Shown: one piece after another, positions 24,065 through 32,775 of the stretch | How positions within the stretch are numbered: position 1 is the stretch's first letter | How the letters are laid out: every line of letters starts with the position of its first letter | From: Paratractidigestivibacter sp963640745 | GTDB taxonomy: Bacteria > Actinomycetota > Coriobacteriia > Coriobacteriales > Atopobiaceae | DNA: 64,000 nucleotides | NCBI GenBank assembly: GCA_963640745.1 | Contig: CAVIBB010000001.1 | Span: 31,773-95,772, forward strand | Reading direction: 5' to 3' | The notes under the pieces: generated by a model | The model's database searches: none | Told to the model about the DNA's origin: nothing | The model's input: only the letters and a program-made list of their open reading frames with translations | Position numbers and translations under genes: made by a program

Positions 24065-26287
24065 ATGAAGATCATCAAGCGCAACGGTTCCGAGGTCAAC
24101 TTTGACGTTCAGAAGATCGTGAACGCCATCGCGGCCGCGAACCTCGAGGTCCCCGAGGACGAGCGCCTGAGCGATCGCAGCATCAAGTTCGCGGCCTACA
24201 ACGTGGCCGACGAGTGCATGAACTCCGGCCACACCGTAACGGTCGAGGAGGTCCAGGACCTCGTCGAGGACCAGCTCATGGCCCTCGACCACTTCGAGGT
24301 CGCCCGCCACTACATCATTTATCGCTACGTACAGGCCCAGAAACGTCAGAAGAACACCACCGACGACAAGATCTTGTCCCTCATCGAGTGCAACAACGAG
24401 GAAGTCAAGCAGGAGAACTCCAACAAGAACCCCACCGTCGTCAGCGTGCAGCGTGACTACATGGCCGGTGAGGTCTCCAAGGACCTGGCCATGCGTGAGC
24501 TTCTTCCCGCCGACGTCGTGGCCGCCCACCAGGAGGGCGTCATCCACTTCCACGACGCCGACTACTTCGCACAGCACATGCACAACTGCGACCTCATCAA
24601 CCTCGACGACATGCTGCAAAACGGCACCGTCATCTCCGGCACGCTCATCGAGCGCCCGCACTCCTTCAGCACGGCGTGCAACATCGCGACGCAGATCATC
24701 GCGCAGGTCGCTTCTTGCCAGTACGGCGGGCAGTCGATCTCGCTCACGCACCTCGCGCCGTTCGTCGACGTCTCGCGCAAGAAGATCCGCCGCCAGGTCT
24801 ACGCCGAGATGGAGGCCATCGACGCCCACCCCGGCGAGGAGGCCATCAACACCATCGTCGAGAAGCGCCTGCGCGAGGAGGTCGCCCGCGGCGTTCAGAC
24901 CATCCAGTACCAGGTCGTGACCCTCATGACCACCAACGGCCAAGCGCCTTTCATCACCGTGTTCATGTACCTCAACGAGGCGCGAAACGCGCAGGAGAAG
25001 GCCGACCTCGCGCTCTGCATCGAGGAGATGCTGCGCCAGCGTCACCAGGGCGTCAAGAACGAGGCCGGCGTGTGGATCACCCCCGCCTTCCCCAAGCTCA
25101 TCTACGTACTCGAGGAGGACAACGTCGACGAGTCCGGCGAGTACTACTACCTCACCAAGCTCGCCGCAAAGTGCACGGCCAAGCGCATGGTGCCCGACTA
25201 CATCTCCGAGAAGAAGATGCGCGAGTACAAGCTCTCGAAGGGAGAGACCGCCGGCAACGGCGACGTCTTCACCTGCATGGGCTGCCGCAGCTTCCTGACC
25301 CCGGACCGCTCGGGCAACGGCTACAACAACGTGGCGCGCGCAAAGAACTACGAGCCGGGCAAGCCCAAGTACTACGGCCGCTTTAACCAGGGCGTCGTCA
25401 CCATCAACCTGCCCGACGTGGCGCTTTCCGCCGGCCGCGACATGAGCAAGTTCTGGGAGATCTTCGAGGAGCGCCTCGAGCTCTGCCACAAGGCCCTGCG
25501 CGCCCGTCACGACCGCCTCTGCGGCACGCTCTCCGACGCCGCGCCGATCCTTTGGCAGTACGGCGCGCTGGCCCGCCTGCCCAAGGGCGCGCCCATCGAC
25601 CCGCTGCTCTACGGCGGCTACTCCACCATCAGCCTGGGCTACGCCGGCCTCTACGAGTGCGTCAAGGCCATGACCGGCCACAGCCACACCGACCGCGAGG
25701 CCACGCCGTTCGCGCTCGCCGTCATGCAGAAGATGAACGACAAGTGCGAGGAGTGGAAGGCCGCCGAGGACATCGACTACTCCCTCTACGGCACGCCGCT
25801 CGAGTCCACCACGTATAAGTTCGCCAAGTGCCTGCAGAAGCGCTTCGGCGTGGTGCCCGGCATCACCGACAAGGGCTACATCACCAACAGCTACCACGTG
25901 CACGTGAGCGAGAAGATCGACGCCTTTACCAAGCTCAAGTTCGAGAGCGAGTTCCAGCGTCTCTCCCCCGGCGGGGCCATTTCCTACATCGAGGTGCCCA
26001 ACATGCAGGACAACCTCGAGGCTGTTCTCTCCGTGTTGCGCTACATCTACGACAACATCATGTACGCCGAGCTCAACACCAAGAGCGATTATTGCCAGGT
26101 ATGCGGCTACGACGGCGAGATCCAGATCGTGGAGGACGACGGCAAGCTCGTGTGGGAGTGTCCGAGCTGCGGCAACCGCGACCAGTCCAAGATGAACGTC
26201 GCGCGCCGCACCTGCGGATACATCGGCACGCAGTTCTGGAACCAGGGACGCACCGAGGAGATCCGCGACCGCGTGCTTCACCTCTAG
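24065..26287 (+). CDS. nrdD: Anaerobic ribonucleoside-triphosphate reductase, class III
   Basis: 740 residues. Oxygen-sensitive glycyl-radical enzyme making deoxynucleotides. An N-terminal ATP-cone (residues about 1-90, M-K-I-I-K-R-N-G-S) gives allosteric control. The catalytic barrel includes the F-T-C-M-G-C-R-S segment. The C-terminus holds a four-cysteine zinc site (C-Q-V-C and C-P-S-C) and the radical loop R-R-T-C-G-Y-I-G. Start at 24065 is the ATG just before the ATP-cone; the ribosome site (AAAAGAGAC) is modest. Two NrdR boxes and a promoter lie upstream. No nrdG activase gene follows; a terminator ends the unit. Confidence 0.97.
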   Translation: MKIIKRNGSEVNFDVQKIVNAIAAANLEVPEDERLSDRSIKFAAYNVADECMNSGHTVTVEEVQDLVEDQLMALDHFEVARHYIIYRYVQAQKRQKNTTDDKILSLIECNNEEVKQENSNKNPTVVSVQRDYMAGEVSKDLAMRELLPADVVAAHQEGVIHFHDADYFAQHMHNCDLINLDDMLQNGTVISGTLIERPHSFSTACNIATQIIAQVASCQYGGQSISLTHLAPFVDVSRKKIRRQVYAEMEAIDAHPGEEAINTIVEKRLREEVARGVQTIQYQVVTLMTTNGQAPFITVFMYLNEARNAQEKADLALCIEEMLRQRHQGVKNEAGVWITPAFPKLIYVLEEDNVDESGEYYYLTKLAAKCTAKRMVPDYISEKKMREYKLSKGETAGNGDVFTCMGCRSFLTPDRSGNGYNNVARAKNYEPGKPKYYGRFNQGVVTINLPDVALSAGRDMSKFWEIFEERLELCHKALRARHDRLCGTLSDAAPILWQYGALARLPKGAPIDPLLYGGYSTISLGYAGLYECVKAMTGHSHTDREATPFALAVMQKMNDKCEEWKAAEDIDYSLYGTPLESTTYKFAKCLQKRFGVVPGITDKGYITNSYHVHVSEKIDAFTKLKFESEFQRLSPGGAISYIEVPNMQDNLEAVLSVLRYIYDNIMYAELNTKSDYCQVCGYDGEIQIVEDDGKLVWECPSCGNRDQSKMNVARRTCGYIGTQFWNQGRTEEIRDRVLHL

Positions 26288-26294
26288 CAAGAAG

Positions 26295-26328
26295 GGCCGC
26301 AAGCCTGGTGGTTTGCGGCCTCTCTTTT
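26295..26328 (+). terminator. Terminator of nrdD
   Basis: Stem GGCCGCAA / TTTGCGGCC (26295-26320) followed by TCTCTTTT. Confidence 0.85.
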
Positions 26329-26459
26329 GGGTGGCTATATCAATGTTCGAATGATGCGAAGGAGCTGTTCATTCGCATCGTTTCGCGTCTCTCCCCTCCC
26401 CTGAAAACGTGGCAAAATGTAGGGTTGCACACACGTACACGCGCGTAATGGAGGAACGC

Positions 26460-28130
26460 ATGTCCGAGGCAATCCGCAAGGTCAACGTCATTGGCCACCT
26501 CAACCCCGACACCGACAGCATCTGCTCGGCGATCGCCTACGCCTACCTCAAGAACAAGGTAGAGAACACCACCATCTACGAGGCCCGTCGCGCCGGCTCC
26601 GTCAACCGCGAGACCGCCTTCGCGCTCAAGCACTTCGGCTTCTCCGAGCCCCCGCTGATCACCACCGTGACCCCGCAGATCAAGGACACCGAGGTCCAGA
26701 AGCAGGAGGGCATCGACTCCGAGACGAGCCTCTTCGAGGCCTGGAACGTCATGCGCGAGTCCAAGACCGACACGCTCTCCATCACCGACGGCGACGACAA
26801 CCTGCTCGGCCTTATTGCCACCAAGGACATCGCCAACGCCAACCTCGACATCTTCGACATCGAGGTCCTCGGCAACTCCAAGACCAAGTTCGCCAACATC
26901 GTGAGCACCCTCAACGGCGAGATGATCCTCGGCGACCCCGAGGCGCGCGTCGAGGCCGGCAGCCTGCGCGTGGGCACCACCCCCGAGATGATGGAGGACA
27001 CCGTCAAGGCCGGTGACCTCGTCCTCGTGACCAACCGCTACGAGACCCAGCAGTTCGCCGTGGGCGCCGAGGCCAGCTGCATCGTCGTCTGCTGCGGCGC
27101 CTCCGTGTCCAACCAGGTCAAGGAGTCGGCCGAGCGTCACGGCTGCACCATCATCGCCACCCCTTACGACACCTACGCCGCCGCGCGCCTGATCTGCATG
27201 TCCATCCCCGTGCGCGCCAAGATGATCTCCGAGAAGTCGACCATCAAGTTCAGCGTGAACACCTCCGTCGACGACGCCAAGAAGACCATCGCCAGCTCGC
27301 GTCACCGCTTCTTCCCCGTCATCGACGAGGACGGCAAGTACGTGGGCCTCGTCAACACCGCGAGCCTCCTCTCCGCAAAGAAGAAGCACGTCATCCTCGT
27401 TGACCACAACGAGAAGAGCCAGGCGGTTGACGGCCTTGAGCAGGCCGAGATCATGGAGATCATCGACCACCACCGCATCGGTTCCATCGAGACCGAGGCC
27501 CCCGCGCTCTTCCGCAACATGCCCGTGGGCTGCACGAGCACCATCATCTACCAGATGTTCCAGGAGAACGGCCTCGAGATCCCCAAGGACATCGCCGGCC
27601 TCATGCTCTCCGCCATCATGTCCGACACCCTCGCGTTCCGCTCCCCCACCTGCACCTCGATGGACGTCAACGCCGGCGAGGCCCTCGCGAAGATCTGCGG
27701 CGAAGACATCCCGACCTACTCCGACGCCATGTTCGAGGCCGGCGCCGACCTCACCGGCCGCTCCGCCGATGAGGTCTTCCACCAGGACTTCAAGGTCTTC
27801 TCCCGCGGCAACGTCAAGTTCGGCGTGGGCCAGGGCTCCTTCATGACCGACAACTCCCGTAAGGCCGCCGAGAAGCTCGTCGGTCCCTACCTCGAGGAGG
27901 CCGCCAAGAACGAGGAACTCCCGATGGTGTTCTACATGTTCACCGACGTGAAGACCTCCACGACCGAGCTGCTCTACTTCGGCGAGGGCGCCGAGGACGT
28001 CATCAAGCGCGCCTGGGGCGCCGACGTGGTCGACGGCATCGCGGTCCTGCCGGGCGTCGTCTCCCGCAAGAAGCAGATGGTGCCGCCGCTGATGGCCACC
28101 TTCCAGAAGATCCAGGAGGAGCAGGACTAA
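26460..28130 (+). CDS. ppaC: Manganese-dependent inorganic pyrophosphatase, CBS/DRTGG type
   Basis: 556 residues, a family II (DHH) pyrophosphatase. N-terminal metal site G-H-L-N-P-D-T-D-S, C-terminal half with D-H-H-R-I-G-S and the DHHA2 domain ending R-K-K-Q. Between them (about residues 65-300) lie a CBS pair split by a DRTGG domain, an adenine-nucleotide-sensing regulatory insert known from Clostridium and relatives; activity is therefore probably tuned by AMP/ADP or diadenosine polyphosphates. The ATG at 26460 was chosen because GGAGG sits 5 nt upstream; upstream in-frame ATGs lack that. Monocistronic. It supplies pyrophosphate removal in an organism that also uses PPi for glycolysis. 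Confidence 0.95.
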   Translation: MSEAIRKVNVIGHLNPDTDSICSAIAYAYLKNKVENTTIYEARRAGSVNRETAFALKHFGFSEPPLITTVTPQIKDTEVQKQEGIDSETSLFEAWNVMRESKTDTLSITDGDDNLLGLIATKDIANANLDIFDIEVLGNSKTKFANIVSTLNGEMILGDPEARVEAGSLRVGTTPEMMEDTVKAGDLVLVTNRYETQQFAVGAEASCIVVCCGASVSNQVKESAERHGCTIIATPYDTYAAARLICMSIPVRAKMISEKSTIKFSVNTSVDDAKKTIASSRHRFFPVIDEDGKYVGLVNTASLLSAKKKHVILVDHNEKSQAVDGLEQAEIMEIIDHHRIGSIETEAPALFRNMPVGCTSTIIYQMFQENGLEIPKDIAGLMLSAIMSDTLAFRSPTCTSMDVNAGEALAKICGEDIPTYSDAMFEAGADLTGRSADEVFHQDFKVFSRGNVKFGVGQGSFMTDNSRKAAEKLVGPYLEEAAKNEELPMVFYMFTDVKTSTTELLYFGEGAEDVIKRAWGADVVDGIAVLPGVVSRKKQMVPPLMATFQKIQEEQD

Positions 28131-28290
28131 CTCCTGCCCTTCCAAGCTTTTGGGGAACGGGTCTTCTCCGTGCTCAAACAGTCCTGTTCGCACGGGCGAG
28201 ACATTAAGTCTCGTCCGGCTCATGCGGAACTGCGCGCGGAGAAGGCCCGTTTCCCTTGTCACGGCCGAATCCCTACAAAGAGAGAAGCAC

Positions 28291-29130
28291 ATGCACGGAT
28301 TGCATGCCAGGTTGCCGAAGAACTTCGTGCTCGAAGAGCGGATCGAGAGGTACCGCGACTATATCGAGGCCGACCCGTACTCATGGGCGGGCCGCTGGGC
28401 CGAGGCATGCGCGCCGACGGGTGCCGAGGCCTTCCGCGAGGTGAGACTCGACCTCGGGTGCGGAAAGGGCTCCTTTACCGTGGAGGCGGCGCGGCGCGAG
28501 CCCGACGTGCTCTTTATCGGCATGGACTCCGAGCCCATCTGCATCGCCTACGCGGCGCAGCGCGGCTTCGAGTCGGGGCTGCCCAACGTCGTCTTCGTGC
28601 CCGGCACGGGCATGCGCATCGGCGAGATGTTCTCCCCTGGTGAGCTGGGCGTTATTTACCTGAACTTCCCCACGCCGTTCCCTCGAAAGAAAGACTCGAA
28701 GGGCCGGCTCGTCAACCTCGAGCGACTTATGGACTACCGTGGCGTCCTACGTGACGGCGGCGAGGTGCGCCTGCGGACCGACTCGCAGCCGCTCTTCGAC
28801 TTCGCGCTCACGCAGGTCCCTCTTGCCGGCTACGAGCTCACGTGGCAAAGCCGCGACGCCCGCGCGGAGCGTCCCGACGACCCCATGAGCGAGTACGAGG
28901 AGCGGCTCGGCTCCCAAGGCGCGCTGGTCAACAGCTATATCGCCGTTCCGGGGCCCGCGCCCGAAAACCCCGTCCAGACCGCGGAGATGAGCCTCGCCGC
29001 CTACATCCCCGACGACCTCTCGAGCTTCGACGGCTACGCGCCCCACGGCATGCAGGGCACCATCGAGAACCTGCGCCGCCGCGCCCAGAAGAACAACGGC
29101 GACTGGAGCCGCGGCATCACGCTTTCGTAA
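28291..29130 (+). CDS. trmB: tRNA (guanine-N7)-methyltransferase TrmB-like
   Basis: 279 residues, class I SAM methyltransferase. The SAM motif D-L-G-C-G-K-G lies at residues 54-60, followed by G-M-D-S-E-P (ribose-binding acid) and the family block I-Y-L-N-F-P-T-P-F-P-R-K-K-D, where most TrmB have N-F-P-D-P-W-P. R-T-D-S is the late substrate motif (usually T-D). Predicted to make m7G46 in tRNA. About 40 residues longer than E. coli TrmB at the C-terminus. I chose the ATG at 28291 after AGAGAGAAG; upstream frame is not conserved-looking. It ends at the edge of the 41-bp array. Confidence 0.85.
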   Translation: MHGLHARLPKNFVLEERIERYRDYIEADPYSWAGRWAEACAPTGAEAFREVRLDLGCGKGSFTVEAARREPDVLFIGMDSEPICIAYAAQRGFESGLPNVVFVPGTGMRIGEMFSPGELGVIYLNFPTPFPRKKDSKGRLVNLERLMDYRGVLRDGGEVRLRTDSQPLFDFALTQVPLAGYELTWQSRDARAERPDDPMSEYEERLGSQGALVNSYIAVPGPAPENPVQTAEMSLAAYIPDDLSSFDGYAPHGMQGTIENLRRRAQKNNGDWSRGITLS

Positions 29131-29544
29131 GCGGGTCGCACGCGCCCCAGAAACGCGTCGCACAGCAATCTGGCGCGATCGCGCGCCCCGAGATTGCGTC
29201 GCGCAGCAACCCGACGCGGCCGCGACCCCTGGAAGCACGCCGCGCAGTAACGTTGTCAACGAATTCGCCCCGGAAGTGCGCCGCCCAGTAAGGTTTGATT
29301 ACTGGGCGGCGCACTTCCGGGGCGTTCTTCTTGCCGGCGTTACTGGGCAGCGAGGTTCCAGGGCCCGGCAACGGTCACGGTTACTGGGCGGCGCACTTCC
29401 GGGGCGTTCTTCTTGCCGGCGTTACTGGGCGGCGAGGTTCCAGGGCGCGGCAACGGTTGCGGTTGCTGGACGACGAGGTTCCAGGGCGCGGCAACAGTTG
29501 CGGTTACTGGGCGGCGCGCTTACGGGGCACTTTCGGGCCGCGAA
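29128..29544. repeat. 41-bp-period inverted array, locus G (4+6 units)
   Basis: Ten tandem 41-bp units. Six forward units begin at 29299, 29340, 29381, 29422, 29463 and 29504 with TTACTGGGCGGCGCACTTCC or close variants; four inverted units end at 29168, 29209, 29250 and 29291. Seven bases (29292-29298) separate the halves. In each unit the first 25 bases are conserved and the last 16 vary, although units 1 and 3 are identical. The array occupies the whole gap between convergent trmB and the GDPD gene. Confidence 0.95.
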
Positions 29545-29548
29545 GCAC

Positions 29549-30418
29549 TTATTCCGGCAAGAAGCCCTCGAAGATGGCCACGGCACCCTCGGCCTCGCAC
29601 TGGGCAAGCTCTTCCTTGCTGCGGACGGTCCACTCAACGAGGTGCGCGCCCAGGACGTCGCACGAGAGCCGGACCGCCGCGTTGTTGCGGTCGCGGAACC
29701 GATACGCAACGAAATCCGGTCGGGCAGCCGCGTTGGAAAGAAGCGCCGTTCCGCCGACGCGCTGGTAGAGGGGCCGCCAGTCGTCTTCGAGGAAGTTCTG
29801 CGCAAGCTGCCCGCGGATAACCTCGGGCCGGTGACGACGCAGCCACATGACGACGCGCGGGTCAAAGCTCTCCGCGCAGAAGCGCACAAGGTGCTCATCG
29901 AGGCATGCCATCGTACGCTCGCAGAGCGCATCCGCGTTGCCTCCGCGGGTCTTGAGCTCGACGATCACGAACGGCGGCAGCTCCGACTCTCCCGTAGGGT
30001 CGCACTCAAACACGGAGAGCGCTTCGTCGAGCGTCGGGATGCGCTCGTCGGTGCCGGCGAGACGGCATTCACGAAGCTCGCCCAGGGTCATTTCCTCGAC
30101 GACGCCGCAGCACCCGCACATGCGCCCGAGCTCGGAGTCGTGGATGACCACGAGCTCGCCGTCGGCGGTCAGATGAACGTCGAGCTCGACGCCGAAACCC
30201 CGCTCGCGCGCACGGCGGAAAGCCGCGACCGAGTTCTCGGGAACGCCGTCGCCGTGCAGGCCGCGGTGCGCGTAGCGATAGCGCGAGATCTCTCGCCACT
30301 GCTGGCCAAGCACCGCGCCCCCGTGTCGAGGCGCCAATACGGCGCAGGTAGCAGCACATGCCGCAATAGCAGAACCGGTCGCGACCGCCGCGACGCCAAG
30401 GACTTTGCTAGCTTTCAT
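29549..30418 (-). CDS. Glycerophosphodiester phosphodiesterase
   Basis: 289 residues. A hydrophobic N-terminal segment (residues 5-30, V-L-G-V-A-A-V-A-T-G-S-A-I-A-A-C) is a signal anchor, so the enzyme should face outside. The GDPD barrel has Y-A-H-R-G-L-H (catalytic histidine), E-N-S-V-A-A-F, V-E-L-D-V-H-L-T-A-D-G-E-L-V-V-I-H-D (metal ligands and second histidine), and V-E-L-K. It hydrolyses glycerophosphodiesters to glycerol-3-phosphate, useful for lipid or teichoic acid turnover. GGGGGAG precedes the ATG at 30418. Its 3' end touches the last unit of the 41-bp array. Confidence 0.92.
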   Translation of the reverse strand: MKASKVLGVAAVATGSAIAACAATCAVLAPRHGGAVLGQQWREISRYRYAHRGLHGDGVPENSVAAFRRARERGFGVELDVHLTADGELVVIHDSELGRMCGCCGVVEEMTLGELRECRLAGTDERIPTLDEALSVFECDPTGESELPPFVIVELKTRGGNADALCERTMACLDEHLVRFCAESFDPRVVMWLRRHRPEVIRGQLAQNFLEDDWRPLYQRVGGTALLSNAAARPDFVAYRFRDRNNAAVRLSCDVLGAHLVEWTVRSKEELAQCEAEGAVAIFEGFLPE

Positions 30419-30583
30419 AGCTCCCCCAAGAGATGAGCCGAAGTTTTCGGAACCCGCACGGGCCCAACCGCACGCGAAACATACCCAAACAGTATGCCAC
30501 TCGCCGTGCGCGCCCCGCCCAGCGACCCGTCGAAGGTAAATGGGTAGTAAGGTAGATGTTCCGAACTTCGAGAAAGGCCCATC

Positions 30584-32527
30584 ATGCCTCAAATAAAACC
30601 CGGCCACCGACTCTACCTGTACCGCCTTTTTGCGCGCGAGCTCGGCGTTGGCAAGCAAACCGCCCTCGACCGCGCAGCCGACGTGCTCACGGCGGACGGG
30701 CTCGCCCCCGCCGACCTCGGCTTCGACGATGCCCGCTCGCTCTTCGAGGCACTCGACGAGTGCATCAAACTCACCGTCTTCAAAAAGAACGCCGTCTTTG
30801 TGACGGTTACCGCGAATGAGGCCTATGACCAGGCGCTCGCTCGCGCAAGCAAGTCCGACGGCGAGAAGCCCGCGAACGGCAAGCCTTGGAAACGCCAGCG
30901 CGGCGGCAAGAACATCAAGCCCGTCCGGCCCAAGCACATCGAGCCGCCGAAGCCCGAGCCCGGGCCTGAGCCTGAGTCTGAGCCCGAGGTTGAAGCGGCA
31001 CTCGCCGCCACCGAGCCATCGCCCGCCCCGACAGAGAATGCCGTCGAGGTAGAGGTCGTCGTCGACGCTACCGCGGAGGTGCCCGAACCCGAGACGGCCG
31101 ACGTCCCCGAACCCGAGGGGAACGAGCCCGAGGCCGTTGCCGCCGAGGCGGCAACGGGCGAAGCAACCGCCGAGCCCGAGGCCGTGGCCGTGGTAGATAC
31201 CGTTGCCGCAACCGAGCCCGAGGCCGCAGCCGTGGCCGAGCCCGCCGTCGCCGACGACCCCGTGCCCGTTTCCGACGCCCCTGTCAACGAGACCCCCCGC
31301 GAGGCCCCCGTCAAGGCCGCCGCGCCCTCCATCCACTTGACCATCACCTATGCCCCCGACCCCATCGAGGACCCTGAGCCGGCAGCCGCGCCCGAGCCGG
31401 AGCCCGCTCCGGAGCCCGCGCCGGCCGCGAAACCGGAGCCGCCGCTGGCCCCGGCACCCGCCCCGCGTCCCTCTCGCCCGGCAAATGACCTGCCTCAGGA
31501 TTTCTACGCCGACGTCATTGTTACCGACGAGCCGCTTTCTGCCCTTTATCAGGTGCTTCCCGTGGATGTCGACCCCGTCGCAACCCTCGAGGAGGATTTC
31601 CGCATCGCCCGCTCGACCGGCACGCTCGCCGGCACCCGCAGCGAGGTCAGCTTCCCCCTGCGCTTCCAGCGCAAGAACGGCGAGCCCGTCATGGCAACCC
31701 TCCGCCGCCGCGCCCGCAGCGTCGCCGGCAAGCGCTGGACGCTCGCGAGCATCGAGGCCGACTCCCCTGAAGAGGTCGGGATGGGCGCGCTCGAGCACAA
31801 AGCTGCGGGCCCCTGGGCCGCATTCGCCAACGAAGACCAGCTCAAGGGCACTATCAGCCCCGAGGCCGAGCTTGCGCAGTTCGCAGTTCTCGGCTCATGG
31901 GACAAACTCCTGAAGCAGCTCTCCGAGCTCGCCGCGCCCGAGGACTGGGGAGAGGACCGCGCTATCCTGCGCGAGTATCTCTCGATGACGTATCGCCGCA
32001 TCGCCAGGCAGCACCGGCTCTCCATGGCTGACGACGGCTCAGGCGCCGCCTTCGATACCGGCCTTGTCACGGCCGAGGGCGAGACGATCGCCGCCGTCCT
32101 CGAGCCCCATGACGGCGACATCGCTTGGGAGCTCACGTGCTTCTCGGTAAACGCCCAGGGCCAGCCCGCGACCTACCTGCCCCACTTCGCCCAGCCGAAG
32201 GCGACTGCGGGACGCGCTGCGGAAGCGACGCTCGACGAGCTGCGCCGCTCGGCTTCCGAGGTGACGGGGTCGCTGCGCCGCGCCCTGCAGCAGGCCATCC
32301 GCAACCCCCGTTACGCCACGCTCGCCTACGACGCTGTGAACGACCGCGTGGTCGGGCTTCTTCCCGTCGATGGCAAGGTGTGCGCGGTCGTTGCCGGCGA
32401 GAACGGGGAGGCGCAGGTCGTGGCCACCGTCGACGCGCACGACGCCTACGTCTGCGCCCGCGTGGTTAGCTCCGAGCAGCCTTCTTGGCTGGTAAACATG
32501 GCAAAGGCCGGGCAGGCCGAGGGTTAG
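30584..32527 (+). CDS. DUF3825 domain protein with acidic Pro/Glu linker
   Basis: 647 residues. Residues 1-80 form a compact helical domain (L-Y-L-Y-R-L-F-A-R-E-L-G) of unrecognised type. Residues about 100-310 are a low-complexity linker of repeated P-E-P, E-A and A-A-E motifs. The last 330 residues match the style of DUF3825 (A-F-A-N-E-D-Q-L-K-G, then F-D-T-G-L-V-T and W-L-V-N-M near the end). DUF3825 has been linked by others to nucleic-acid-binding contexts, but no activity is established. No signal peptide, so cytoplasmic. Monocistronic, with its own terminator. Moderate confidence in the domain name, high that it is a real gene. Confidence 0.8.
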   Translation: MPQIKPGHRLYLYRLFARELGVGKQTALDRAADVLTADGLAPADLGFDDARSLFEALDECIKLTVFKKNAVFVTVTANEAYDQALARASKSDGEKPANGKPWKRQRGGKNIKPVRPKHIEPPKPEPGPEPESEPEVEAALAATEPSPAPTENAVEVEVVVDATAEVPEPETADVPEPEGNEPEAVAAEAATGEATAEPEAVAVVDTVAATEPEAAAVAEPAVADDPVPVSDAPVNETPREAPVKAAAPSIHLTITYAPDPIEDPEPAAAPEPEPAPEPAPAAKPEPPLAPAPAPRPSRPANDLPQDFYADVIVTDEPLSALYQVLPVDVDPVATLEEDFRIARSTGTLAGTRSEVSFPLRFQRKNGEPVMATLRRRARSVAGKRWTLASIEADSPEEVGMGALEHKAAGPWAAFANEDQLKGTISPEAELAQFAVLGSWDKLLKQLSELAAPEDWGEDRAILREYLSMTYRRIARQHRLSMADDGSGAAFDTGLVTAEGETIAAVLEPHDGDIAWELTCFSVNAQGQPATYLPHFAQPKATAGRAAEATLDELRRSASEVTGSLRRALQQAIRNPRYATLAYDAVNDRVVGLLPVDGKVCAVVAGENGEAQVVATVDAHDAYVCARVVSSEQPSWLVNMAKAGQAEG

Positions 32528-32567
32528 AGCCGTAACTGCGCCGGGCTCCAAACGGCTCGTCCACATC

Positions 32568-32612
32568 AACCCGCACGCAGCCCCAGCAGGGTGCCTGCGA
32601 GCGGGTTTTCTT
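32568..32612 (+). terminator. Terminator of DUF3825 gene
   Basis: Stem AACCCGCACGCAG / CTGCGAGCGGGTT (12 of 13 pairs, 32568-32607) followed by TTTTCTT. Confidence 0.85.
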
Positions 32613-32775
32613 CATCGTGGCCCAATTGGCGCCTGCCTTTGGTCGCTCGGCGCCTTCTCGCGTGCCCGCGGCATCGTGAGCGCCGCGCAATGCTCCGGGA
32701 TGATGCGCGTCGTCAACGGGGTCCTCTTCCCCATAATGGTGTTCAACGCGATCTTTACCAGCGAGAGGAACGCGG

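Noticed and set aside
28131..28290. Small RNA gene or terminator from the GAGAC/GTCTC hairpin near 28198-28215
   Set aside because: The stem is short, no T tract follows, and no promoter is convincing.
29128..29544. CRISPR array
   Set aside because: The variable part is only 16 bases, some units are identical throughout, the units flip orientation at the centre, and no cas gene is nearby.
29276..29560. Protein with Y-W-A-A-H-F-R-G-type repeats
   Set aside because: It is the translation of the 41-bp array; 41 is not a multiple of three, so the repeat shifts frame, and no ribosome site precedes it.
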